Below, piece after piece: positions 23,808 to 33,954 of a DNA stretch of 64,000 nucleotides. The notes beneath the pieces are model-generated. The model was not told where the DNA came from and searched no databases. It worked only from the letters and a program-made list of their open reading frames with translations. The position numbers were made by a program, and so were the translations under genes. Each line of letters starts with the position of its first letter. Position 1 is the stretch's first letter. This stretch comes from Cyathus striatus (Eukaryota > Basidiomycota > Agaricomycetes > Agaricales > Nidulariaceae), in assembly GCA_025738555.1 (NCBI GenBank), contig JAOVFP010000019.1, positions 682,001-746,000 on the forward strand. The letters run 5' to 3'.

Positions 23808-25162
23808 TGCTGGCCCTGGGGAAAACCCAGTTGAGCAATGAGGAGAGCCTGTTGTTCCTCCGATAATCTAGTAATATCCGGTAGTTCTACGATTCCACTA
23901 GTGGATGCTACTGGTATAGGGTTATTTACATACTGAGTGTCCATATTTACGTTACGTTGTACATAAGGGCCTCGGTTTTGCTTTTTAGGGCATGCGTTGG
24001 CCATGTGTCCTTTTTCCTTACAATAGAAACAACGTCCTTCTCATTTCAGGGCATTCATGGTGTCGACGTCCATACGATCTCCTCCTTGCGATACCGTGAG
24101 GTTGGCTCGGTTTGGGGGAGGTGCAGGGTTCTGAGGAAAACGGGGTCCTTGATTCTGAGATTGGAATTGATTTGGTCATGGTCCACCCTGTTGGGTATTC
24201 TGCACGCCTTGTCGTTGTCCAAAATTCTGGTTCTGTCCGGGATTGAATTGCTGTCCTTGTCGTGGGTTTTTGTTTCTAAAAATATTCCGACGTTCTCGAT
24301 CAATTTCCTGAGCTGTGTCGTACCATTTTTGAAGGGTGTCCGGAGTTCCTCGCATAACAATCATTTCAAGTAATCGAGGGTCAAGTTTGTCTTTGTATTT
24401 TCTAATGACCGCGGCGTCGTTATATCCTGTTCGTCCAGCAATGGTTGAAAACCTGACAGTGAATTCTTCAACTGTCCAGCGTCCCATGTATAAATTATTG
24501 AGTTCGTCCTGAGCGTCCTGAATTTCTGAATATACTCCGAAAAAATGTAAAAAGTCCTCCTTAATCTGTTCGTATTTGGTTCCAGGGGTATGTTCCATTA
24601 TTACCATAATTCGATCAACCCAGCTAGCTGCTGTTTGATTCTTTGATCCATCTATAAGGCTCAACATGAACCTTATCTTCATCTCATGCTCAAGGGGATT
24701 GACACGAGATCCGGTGAAGTACGACTCCAGTGATCTCATCCAAGCTCTCGCATGTTTACGATCTCCCGTATATTTCTCAGGCTTCTCAATTTTGAGAGCC
24801 TTATCTGTGACTGCATCACGTTGTCTGTGTGCCATCATTGAAGTGGCTTGGGCTGTTTCAATTACTGGGTTATGTAATCCATATATGCCTCTTCCAACAA
24901 ATTTGATAGCGTCTACAATCATGTGTACCCAACCTCCTCGTTCAGATGAAGTTGGAGGGTTAGGTGGGGGCGGTGGTGGTTGGTTGGGGGTGTTAGGAGG
25001 GGGTTGTCCGAAATTTACTGGTAGCATGAGGGGTGAAGGAGATCCCTGTGGAGTAGGAGCCTCCGTGTGAATTGTCGGAGTGGTATGATGTGTTCCGGGG
25101 TTATTAATATAAGCGGTTCCAGGTACCGGTACCTGGTTCCATGGATTTCCTGGTGTATCCAT
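23804..25162 (-). pseudogene. gag: Gag with CCHC zinc knuckle, interrupted by two in-frame TGA codons
   Basis: ATG 25162 starts a proline-rich N-terminus, followed by a retrotransposon capsid domain (KYTGDRKHARAWMRSLESYF, then FLHFFGVYSEIQDAQDELN and WTVEEFTVRFSTIAGRTGY). A glutamine-rich linker follows, then a CX2CX4HX4C zinc knuckle (CFYCKEKGHMANACP) near 23990-24025. Two in-frame TGA codons interrupt the frame, at 24176-24178 and 24041-24043, both before the knuckle. The frame ends at TGA 23804-23806, overlapping pol. Both TGAs could derive from CGA by C-to-T change. As read, the protein would stop after about 328 residues, without its nucleic-acid-binding knuckle and without reaching pol. 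Confidence 0.85.
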
Positions 25163-25936
25163 ATTTATAGTTCGGAATCGGGGTAAGTAGGCGTAGGAAG
25201 TTCTCTACCGTCGTTGTGAACGGTGTTAAGAAGGGTTTCGTATCCTAATGGAGAATAGAAATCCTGTGATAATGGGGATATGTATCGGGTGGGAGTACTG
25301 AATCTTAGACTGTCGTCGTGTCCAAGTTCGGTGATGATGGTGAGGATACGGGGAATAGGGATAATGGGGCGGGGTAGAGGTGGAATGTAATCGGGGATTT
25401 GATGGAGTGAAAGGTATGTATTGGGATCGAAGTCTGAGTCGTCGGAGTCCACCGACACGGCTCTCAGATTACGAGTGTAAGGGGTAGGGCAAGATCGAGA
25501 GGTGTAGATTGGCGTGGAGGATGAGGGAATGTGATAGGATCGGTTACGAAGAGTACAGAGGGTTTGGGAACGGGTGACAGGTGCCAGAATGAAAGACTAG
25601 GTAACAGATGCTCTTGAAGGGGCTCGGAGACTAGCGAGACGTCCTAAGTCTCACGCACACCGATTTGCTGATAGAACCAGCTGGGGCAACACGTGGTAGC
25701 CTCCCCAGTCACTGGCGCCGTGCCAAACTCAAGGCAGAGGGCCTGAGATGTTCGGTAATTCGGAAGAGTCGGGCTCAACGTTACTCTATCCTCTCGTGCG
25801 TCCAAGCACAACGAACAAGTCTATCGAATGGGGTGTACGTCTAAGGATCTGAAGGTCCAAAGAACGGGGAACGAGGTAAGGAGAAAAGTGTGCCGGGGGT
25901 CGGCGGAAGAGAGTTCGAGGTCGAGAAACGAGGTAG
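25163..25936 (-). other. Retrotransposon leader with a long open frame that lacks ATG
   Basis: Between the primer-binding site and gag, the minus strand has about 145 codons without a stop, from about 25600 to TAA 25165-25167, ending two bases before the gag ATG. It contains no ATG and its product (DSDDSDFDPNTYLSLHQ and so on) is not recognised. It may be leader RNA or remnants of a longer Gag N-terminus. Confidence 0.4.
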
Positions 25937-25947
25937 ATTCTTGTGCT
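25937..25947 (-). promoter_or_regulatory. Predicted self-priming primer-binding site
   Basis: On the minus strand, two bases after the 5' LTR, AGCACAAGAAT is perfectly complementary over 11 nt to ATTCTTGTGCT inside the LTR (26053-26043). No TGG-type tRNA-complementary site is present. In Tf1 the first 11 bases of the mRNA prime reverse transcription in this way. Confidence 0.7.
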
Positions 25948-25949
25948 TT

Positions 25950-26334
25950 TGTTAGCGACAGACGAGCAAAAACTCGAAGTCGAACTCAAACACTCGAAAA
26001 GAAGGAAGCGAAGTGAATCTTATTGCAAGTCTGGAATAAACTAGCACAAGAATAGAGAAATAGTAATTAAAATGATCGTATTTATAGTAAAGTCCTCAAG
26101 GTAACTGCATGTAACTATTGCCTACACTACAACGCATGGAACTGTGCTTCTACTGTGCAAACTCATGTATTCTACGTGTTAAAGGCCTGGCCGAACTGTG
26201 CACTGTGCCCGTAGTCTTTGATGAATGTCGCATGTTGATACGCAAGGTATCCGCATTGTATGTCACATGACTAATCACGTGATGATAAGATAAGATAAGC
26301 GGATTAGATAAGATAAAGGGGTGAAATCCTAACA
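25950..26334 (-). repeat. 5' LTR of the Ty3/Gypsy element, with predicted TATA box and transcription start
   Basis: This 385-bp LTR contains TATAAATA on the minus strand (26086-26079). The A of ATTCTTGTGCT at 26053 lies 33 bases downstream, which suits a TATA-directed start. That would put the predicted RNA 5' end exactly on the sequence complementary to the primer-binding site. Confidence 0.9.
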
Positions 26335-26339
26335 GTAAC
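26335..26339. repeat. Target-site duplication, right (GTAAC)
   Basis: GTAAC follows the right LTR directly and matches 19359-19363. Confidence 0.93.
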
Positions 26340-29300
26340 CAACCAGCCGCAATCTTGCATTATGCTAAGCTTTTGAAACACGTATAGTGGGATAAGGCAT
26401 GCCATCGAGTTACAATGTGAGTATGGAAATAAGTAGATGTAATGTGGAGTCCACACTCGATGGGTCTTATTAGATTAGCTTAAAGAAGCTGATTGGAAGA
26501 AAGAACCTTTTCTAAGCGCCCATAAAACATATTATTAAGCTTGCTAAGGTCTCATGCATGTTCATAAATTCGAAGTGTCAGTTTTTGTCACAGAAGTGTC
26601 ATGGCACTTGGGTACTTCCTGAGTGACACCCAAGGAGCCACAGTGCAGCCAGTGCCCTTCCCACTGGTTCCCATGCCGTTGCAAAGACAGATAGGTGCTC
26701 TGATAAGTCTAATCACTGGTATTCTACTTAATTAATATATAATCAGATGACATAGGACAGTTTCTGTGTTATTTGTGATTCCTATAATTCTTAACTAAGA
26801 GCATAAGAATCGACTGTGGGGGTGTCTTTGTGGCACCATGGCACATAGTAAATTAACTAATATCTTGCTTATATTAATGCACAATGGCACAAACACCCCT
26901 TGTATAAATAGTAGGAAAGGTGAAAAGCAAGTAGGACAGTGGTCATACGAACCAGCATTTATTACATTTGTTGAATGTGCAGCGATTTCTATCTCGTATC
27001 TTCCACTCACATACTTATACATCGCAGTGCCACGATCAGATTTCTTGTAAATGCATCCGATTGAATTGATGTGTTATGTTAAGTAAACTTGAAGGTTTGC
27101 CATCACTTTCAGTCTGCTGAGAGACAAGTTCTGGACCTATATCGCAGACAAGCCTGCTGAAAAGTTTTGGTGAATGCTAATAAATAGTACAGGAGCACTT
27201 GACTTTGGCTCTGATGTTGTGTGTCATGGCGGGATGCAATGGCATTGTGGATAATAAATAACAAGTTCTGCTTAATACTATGTATAGCTCATTTTGTACT
27301 TCTTCAGCTGGCTATCGGCTCCCAAGCGATGAAAGTATCTTCCCTGCCAGTACAGGATCTGATTGTCATGCCGACCCATTGATGCATTTTCTAGAAATTT
27401 TTATGATAATTCTGTTTCACGCATGCGCCTGCATTCAGTGTATTACCCCTCGAAATGTAGAGAGGAATCCCTTAGATTTATCTGCACACATAGAACAAAA
27501 GTAAAATATATTATTTATATCGTATATAGTAGTAATACAACAACCGACTCATGCGTGTGATATCATATCTATTTTCATGTGGCTACTAGTAAGTACTCTA
27601 AAATGAATAGATGATAAGAGTATGGTAACGAAAACTCGAAAATAAGAACAAATTAAGGAGGTAGCATGTCTACTATGCAGGTGTAATTATATGCATTCAC
27701 GATACTCAACATTATTCCTGTCAACATCATGACTACTCTATCTTCATTAACTCCAAAAACTCTTAATATTACTAGTCAGTGCAGGACTCTGATTGGTGCA
27801 TACTATCTACTTGTTAAATATTTCAAAGCTGGCTAACTTAAGCTGCCACCAGCTTCCTTGTATCAAATTCAGCGGCCAAGTGGATAATTTGGGTGGTAAA
27901 TCTCCTATTTTTCAAAGTTGGGTCCTAGTAGGGATTTCATTAGATACTTAGTACCGGTACTAACACATAATGCTGTGGTACTTGTATGTAGTACATCTAC
28001 ATTTACAAACTTCAATTGAAATGTATAAGTACCAATTTGCACCAATTAGATGTGAGTAAACTTGACTATACGCCATTGTAATAAAGTAAAACTAATGAAA
28101 CCCCAAAACGAAATGGAGGTGAAGATATTGGCGAAGAGCGTGAAACTTCAGTATTCAATATTCAATGGCGGCAATATCAATAAGCACACTCGAGTGCATC
28201 AATATCCTAACTTGGGAGTTACACACTTGAAGCTTCTGTCACGCACAAAGAAATTTCCTATTGGCTGGAAGACCTTATAATAATCATACAGAGGATCATG
28301 CCTACGTGCTTCTTTAACCTAATCTAATAAGACCCATCAACTGTTCCCTCATGTATTGTGGTAGTGGGCTTTGCCGGCAACAGCCGGCCTTAGGGTTTAT
28401 TTTAAACTGCATGCGATCTTGGACAAAACTAGGAAGCCGGTCATAGTGTGGGAACTTAAAATTGCGCAGCGCTTAGTATCTGACAGCTTAATTAGCCTTA
28501 ATATCTTATCTTATCAAGTGATATTAGGCAGCCTGTTGACTCGCGCTTGCCGGTGCTCTCTGCGCTTTGCCTTTGCTTACTCCATTGCTCACCCCAAAAT
28601 GCTTCCACAAAAGCTCCTGAAATGTAATTAAGATACCATTCATTAATCTTCTGACAGTTATTTGAGAGTTAAAAGCCTTTTCCCAAAATTCCTCCATTTG
28701 ACATTTCTATGTCCTGAAAATCGAATTTTTCTGGTCTTATCACTCCAGGACCTCAAATAAAACTGTAAAAAGTGCAATAAATATACTAATATATTCTGGA
28801 TAATATTAATAACATTTGTGCCAAATTTCAATGTTAGTGTTCCACTACACAATCTACAGTAATGCTTTCAACTTATGGTAGGGGGGATATGGAATATACT
28901 TACCATACAAACTTAAACATTTATTACAAAATTTAGGCAGAGGAGTTATGCTATGAAACTGCTCTAAAAGTGTGCTTTGGAACCTAAAAAGTGAATATGG
29001 TAAGTTGAAAGATATTCATAAAAAGTGTCTGTATGGCAGATATGAAGCAGCTGATGGGAAATAAATAGCCAAATAGATGATGTGACGGCATGGTGAGACA
29101 TACAGTTGCTATAGCATAGCCAAATCTGCATCATTCTGCATATAAATTGATATATATGGAGGCAATACTTATATGTTTATTATTGTGGTTTTTATTTTGC
29201 AGCAGACTGACTTGTTCTGTTAAAATTTTCATGCTGACCGACTGCTCGGTATGACCGAGTTCCTGATTACGTACTGTAATGATTATGATGAGGGAACGTT

Positions 29301-29583
29301 ACGGTAACTGATCACAAAATGTCCCAAAAAGGCATTAGCCAATCAGATGCCCATAAAATGAGATCTCGAACGCGATCCACAAATTGTCTTATTAGGAAAT
29401 CCAAACTTCCCCAAAAACCCACTACCTTAAAAGGTAGTGGGAGTTAGTTCTCCTTTAATTACTATCGAAAACTGCTGCATCTCATTTGACCAACATATAA
29501 TAATATACTGTAGATAAAACTGAATATCAAATAGTAGACATAATAACAAGAGGTGGTTGCCTATAAAGCATGTAGTGAGGTGT
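26340..29583. other. AT-rich gene-poor region
   Basis: I see no gene here. The sequence is AT-rich with many stops in all frames. A 17-base stretch near 28359 (GGTAGTGGGCTTTGCCG) is the inverted partner of a stretch near 17374-17395, so dispersed repeat pieces are present. One hairpin repeat stands at 29418-29441. Confidence 0.4.
29418..29441. repeat. Short hairpin repeat, copy 2
   Basis: CCCACTACCT, TAAA loop, AGGTAGTGGG: two perfect 10-base arms. It is similar to the hairpins at 18272-18294 and 60384-60408. Confidence 0.65.
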
Positions 29584-31361
29584 TTAAACATCCGGGGATT
29601 CATCATAATTCATGTCCTCTGAGTTACTCCACCTTCTTTCTGGACCAGATCTCGCAAAAAAAATTGAATGATAAGTTGTTGCTGGATCGCTGTTTTCACC
29701 TCGTAAATCCGATATTTTTCTGAGCTTTAATATTAATTTAGGCCCCTATTGAGGGCCACTTGATTATTGTTTAAAATTGAGCCGCTGTGTAAGTTACTCA
29801 CTGTGAATGATAATATTGCAAAATAATAGCTATTGATCAGTTGAGTTGAGGCCGTGGTCAGTGGTTGGTACCAGTGATGGGACTTACGGGGCTACAGTAG
29901 ATCCGAGTATGGCTGTAGGATCCACTAACTCCTGCACTCCACCCAAAACCAACACAATTGTGGAAACTGAAAACATAAAAAATCAGCATTATTCACTGTT
30001 ATTTTCATAAATTCTCACTGAAAATAATACAGAAGAACAGCGCACCATCACGCATGATTGTTATAAGGAGTGGTTGGAAAGACTCGAACTCGTTTTGGGA
30101 GTGGTTTCTCAGGCCTCCATTCTCTGAACATAATCCATCCCAGTTCTTATAAATGTTAGGTAAAATAATGCGGCTTCCATTAAAGGAGATTAGATAAGAA
30201 TAAATAAAATAAATGTGATATACCATGGAAAGCAAGTAATAATCCCAGATATATGTTCTGCAATTTGACGTAGATAGAGCTGGTAGCAAATCCGCATCCC
30301 AATTGAGGATCCAGATAAGCAGAGTTAGACCATGTGGTAGCATTGAGCAACTCATGGAAGAGTAATGCCTAGTGCATATGTAGATATAAATAAGTGTTCA
30401 TGTGGTCATTAGAAATAAGTGTATAACACACTGTGAATTGCACTAAATTTTTGACATGTGCAAATAAGCACAACTCGTTAATGCACGATTTAACACACCA
30501 ATAAAGCTCAGCACAAGAAACAGAACAACTATAATAATAACCAGATTGATATATCAAGCTTCAGTACTCAGTCACCAGTTCTGGGTGATATTCTCATCTT
30601 GCTTGGAATTTTCATACAGCGCGCATACTCGGAGGACCAATATTAGATCAATTGATGCACTAATTACAATTAAACCTGTGCTAATGATGTTAGGCATAAA
30701 TATATGTTTCCTGAATATGAAGTTGGATATACAACCAGTGATGGAACCAGATGCTCGTTTGACATCTGAACAGATTAATTGTTACATCTAGAAATCCAAA
30801 CAATGATTATACTTTTTCAGCATTCCAAAGAAGCTCAAGAATACATACTGCCATGGATGTGCCTTTAGTTTCAGAAACAATGAATACTAGCATATGTTAG
30901 TCCCACTGAAGAGAAGTTGCAGCGAACAAAATAAATACTGACAAGCATAATCAATCCTGAGAATTGACATAAGTACCGAGAATGTCATAAGTGATAAATC
31001 GGTCACTGAAATCAGCTTACAAGAGAAACACAGGGCTGTAATATCTTGCAACTATATATAGAGCCTTTGGAAGTGACCATTTCATACCACTACAGATTAA
31101 TGGTGGTAACGTAACTTTAAAATGACAACTACCGGTCATACCCACCACCATATGTACTTTACCTATTGATGTCACATTGCATATCATAGTATGATGCTAA
31201 GCAATTAGGTACCTCCTACCTCATCTGCTAAGGAGCAGGCAATATTGTACAGTAATGAAGTCGCTGCAGAAACTACGGCAACATATTCAAATGAAGAGAA
31301 GGGTTATAACAGAAGCCAACTTACCGTATACCATGTTTACCTTGATGTTGGTATCAGCCAT
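29584..31361 (-). CDS. DUF6533-family multi-pass membrane protein (copy C)
   Basis: This is a multi-exon minus-strand gene. ATG 31361 begins MADTNIKVNMVY before a GTAAGTT donor. The next exons give AATSLLYNIACSLADE and VKYIWW (family YD...DEV.YIW), then MKWSLPKALYIVARYYSPVF (family KWS..K.LFL.NRY). Near 30600 an exon gives DLILVLRVCALYENSK, the family LRVYALYG motif. Later pieces give LGCGFATSSIYVKLQN and PLLITIMRDGALFFCIIF. The C-terminal exon reads LILKLRKI and closes at TAA 29584-29586. Copy D at 42921-44740 has the same order and very similar exon texts, so C and D are a recent pair distinct from A and B. The role is unknown. The conserved Asp of YD is Asn here and some splice junctions are uncertain, so it could be inactive. 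Confidence 0.65.
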
Positions 31362-31914
31362 AATATGAGGAATGGAAGTTCGTCAGGTATGCATGTGAGA
31401 TGCGAGATCAAGCCTTGCTTCGTAATCTGGTCTTAATTCATACAGATTTCATTCCTAGCCAAATATGAGCACTCTGATATTCATCAATGATTCTAGCTCA
31501 TACTCCAACTCGAGATAGATCTGAAACGTTTGCTTTCGTACACGAATAATTGCTTCCTTACGACGTATTAGGCTAATTGCCTTCTTACTGGTGGCTTTAT
31601 TTGTTATTGATCACTGTCGGGGGAGCTTGATTGATTGTGAAATACTACAGTGCAGGGGAATTAGTCACAAAGGCGGCCACGACTCATTTCTTGACCATGG
31701 TTAGAGCCAATGACTATGGAGATATTGATATCTCAATGATATCTATCAGGTAGATGGATGGAAGTAACTGCAGTGACAGTTATGCACAGCTGCCCGGCCT
31801 TGTGCCAGCTTATTCTTCTTTATATATGTTATCTATCGAATATTAGCTTCCAGGTCACTTTATGTACCAAAACAATTCGGAAAGTAAATACAAATATTAG
31901 CAAAATATTAGCCC
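31362..31914. other. Short intergenic region
   Basis: I see no gene or repeat in this stretch beyond short chance frames. Confidence 0.4.
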
Positions 31915-31923
31915 GCCGAGGAA
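31915..31923. repeat. 9-bp target-site duplication, left
   Basis: GCCGAGGAA lies directly left of the inverted-repeat element and is repeated at 33320-33328. The identity continues three to four bases outward (GCCC), so the exact border is slightly ambiguous. Confidence 0.7.
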
Positions 31924-32024
31924 GGGCTACTAGATTTTGACGTTGCCCAGATTTTGACGTTGCCAGTGAGGCAACGTCAAATCTCGCGTGGCAACGTCAC
32001 AGGCAACACCAGCGCAGTGCAAGG

Positions 32025-32530
32025 CCCAAGAATGCGTTGATGCCTAAACAAAAAAATTGTAAGCGAGTCGGTTGAACATCCGTTCGACCTGGGTGTTCTA
32101 AGTTGTTGAGAAAGGGGGAGAATATTTTCACTGAATTCAGGGAAGTAGATACATAGATTTTAAGAAAATTTAAGTAAAGAGAGTACCTAATGAGGAATAG
32201 TTGAATAAAGCGGAAATTAATGGTGTTGAGGTTGTAGATTATTGAAAGAAAAAGGGAAAGTTTGAAACATAAAGCATACTGATGAATTGAAAGAAAATTT
32301 GTAAGATAAAAACTTCAGGAGAGGGACTTGGGGTGGTGACACGGCCTTTGGTAAAGAAAATTATCGTATTCAGCGGGTCTTGGTAGTGTGAAATACCGAC
32401 GATCTTGAGTTAATCTTGAGTAATTGCGGCGTTGAGGCGATGTACAAGTGTGTCCGCATTGGAGGGAGAAAGTGAGAGAACGCACGAACAGCGCATCAAC
32501 GCACACATCAGCTGATTACGTAATGAAAAT
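32025..32530 (-). repeat. Dispersed non-coding repeat, copy 1
   Basis: This stretch is the reverse complement of most of 50490-51060, sharing for example the GTTGAACATCCGTTCGACC and GGTGTTCTAAG regions and a GTTTAGGC border. It lies inside the MULE-like element. It has no coding potential that I can see. Confidence 0.65.
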
Positions 32531-33074
32531 AACATTCGCGCGCACTGATAACACCCCTCGCTAATCAGTTCCGGCTGCTAATCATTGTCTCCCGCCCTTC
32601 CCTTTCAGTTATCACACGCATATCACCATGGCCCGCCTCCCACTCATTGTTTCCCACGCCTCCGCTCTCATTTTTACACTTTTATTACATTTCCCTTGAT
32701 CAAACACACGGTCTACTATTTATAATACAACATATTATCAAATATTTAACAAAGGATGGAATATATTACAGTAGAAGATTATTTAAAAACTGTCTCTAAT
32801 TCACATGTTTAATAGCTTTATCCCCTTCATTACATAGTGAAACATTGTGTAGTACATATATCATAATATATATTAAATAATGCAAAAATAATCGAAGAAA
32901 ATGATAAAGAATTGAGCTAAGAAATTAAAAAAAGCATGCTCACTGTTGAGCATGATGACAAGGAAGTGTGATATGCTGCCGCGGCGATGAGGAAGGGTCC
33001 TTGATGGAGTGATGGATGGGATCAACACTGCATACAAATATAAACAAAGGTGGAGCGGAGGGCATGGGAGACAT

Positions 33075-33311
33075 TGAACCTCCAGCAACGTCAAAGGCAA
33101 CGTCAAGCAACGTCACAGGCAACATCTGGCAACGTCACGGCAACGCCATCCGGCAATGTCACAGCAACGTCACAGCAACGTCAGCAACGTCAGGCAACGT
33201 CCGGCAACGCCAGTAACATCAAGCAACATCACGGCAACGTCAAATCTCAGAATGGCAACGCCAGGCAACGTCACTTTCGGCAACGTCAAATCTAGGGCAA
33301 CGTCAAAATCT
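33075..33311. repeat. Subterminal array of GGCAACGTCA-like units
   Basis: About fifteen degenerate copies of a 9-12 base unit centred on GCAACGTC are packed here, spaced irregularly. Subterminal arrays like this can be transposase-binding sites; that role is inferred. Confidence 0.8.
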
Positions 33312-33319
33312 GTAGGCCC

Positions 33320-33328
33320 GCCGAGGAA
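33320..33328. repeat. 9-bp target-site duplication, right
   Basis: GCCGAGGAA follows the element directly and matches 31915-31923. Confidence 0.7.
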
Positions 33329-33954
33329 GATTACGTGGAAATCTCCATCCCCTCTGTAATGAGTTAACCATTCGCAAGTCAATCGCAAATTGCATGTAAG
33401 TGCTTAACTGTGCCAGCCGGCCAGGGAGGATGCGCAGACCGGTGAGTCGTGTGCGTGCGCGTTGACCCACTGTGTCAATGCCAGTGCCAGTGCCAGCATG
33501 TAGTTGATGTTACATAAGCATGTTAACATAAATAAACCACTTTTCGCATTGAAACACCTTCCACTCATTCGACAGATCCTGGCAAAGCTCAATTTGCCTC
33601 CTTTATCCACACCGATATTCTGCATTGTTATTGACAGTATTTCTTACCAGTCCTTCCTCTGGCATCGAACGTGAGAACGTCCGGGGCTGTGCTTATTATT
33701 CGGAAGGTAGGATCAGCAAGGAATGAGAGTTCGAAAGGCTGGATCTGGGGCTATGAAAATGCGAGGCGGTCTTCGGGTGTCTTCATACCTCCAAGTACCC
33801 GACTTAGTAACCTGCCAGTGACCATCTATCCCATGTCGATAAGAATCAACGTAACTTCTGGTAACGATTAATTTAACATACTGTTTCCCATGTCGAAGTA
33901 TGATTAATTGATTGATGGATACTAGATAGTACTTAACGCAGATCGATCAGATAT
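33329..33954. other. Upstream region of the NACHT gene
   Basis: There is no supported gene. A short CCAGTG triplicate repeat stands near 33479-33496. The promoter of the NACHT gene is presumably here. Confidence 0.4.

Larger units (their letters stand above)
19364..26334 (-). mobile_element. Ty3/Gypsy chromodomain LTR retrotransposon (chromovirus, Tf1/sushi-like), 6,971 bp
   Basis: This is a complete element on the minus strand: 5' LTR 25950-26334, primer-binding site, gag, pol (protease, RT, RNase H, integrase, chromodomain), polypurine tract and 3' LTR 19364-19748. It is bounded by a GTAAC duplication. The LTRs are each 385 bp, start TGTTAG and end CTAACA, and differ at one site that I found by eye (ATTCTACATG left, ATTCTACGTG right), so insertion was recent. 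The domain order, with integrase after RNase H and a C-terminal chromodomain, places it in the chromovirus branch. Two in-frame TGA codons in gag and a changed protease motif suggest that this copy cannot move by itself, although enzymes could be supplied in trans. Confidence 0.95.
31924..33319. mobile_element. Non-autonomous inverted-repeat DNA transposon, Mutator-like (MULE-type)
   Basis: The 1,396-bp element begins GGGCTACTAGATTTTGACG and ends in its near reverse complement (CGTCAAAATCTGTAGGCCC). The terminal inverted repeats are about 41 bp and themselves hold two copies of AGATTTTGACGTTGCC. A 9-bp duplication, GCCGAGGAA, flanks it; 9 bp is the Mutator superfamily hallmark. Many GGCAACGTCA-like units are scattered next to the right terminus (33080-33310), with a few near the left one. 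There is no transposase frame, so it would need enzyme from elsewhere. Part of its interior (32025-32530) is a dispersed repeat also found at 50490-51060 and 63105-63540. Confidence 0.75.

Noticed and set aside
33075..33311. CRISPR-like array
   Set aside because: The units are degenerate and irregularly spaced, and the genome is fungal; it belongs to a DNA transposon end.
33016..33388. Gln/Arg/Ser-rich frames across the GCAACGTC array
   Set aside because: They are translations of a short tandem-like repeat inside a transposon, not genes.
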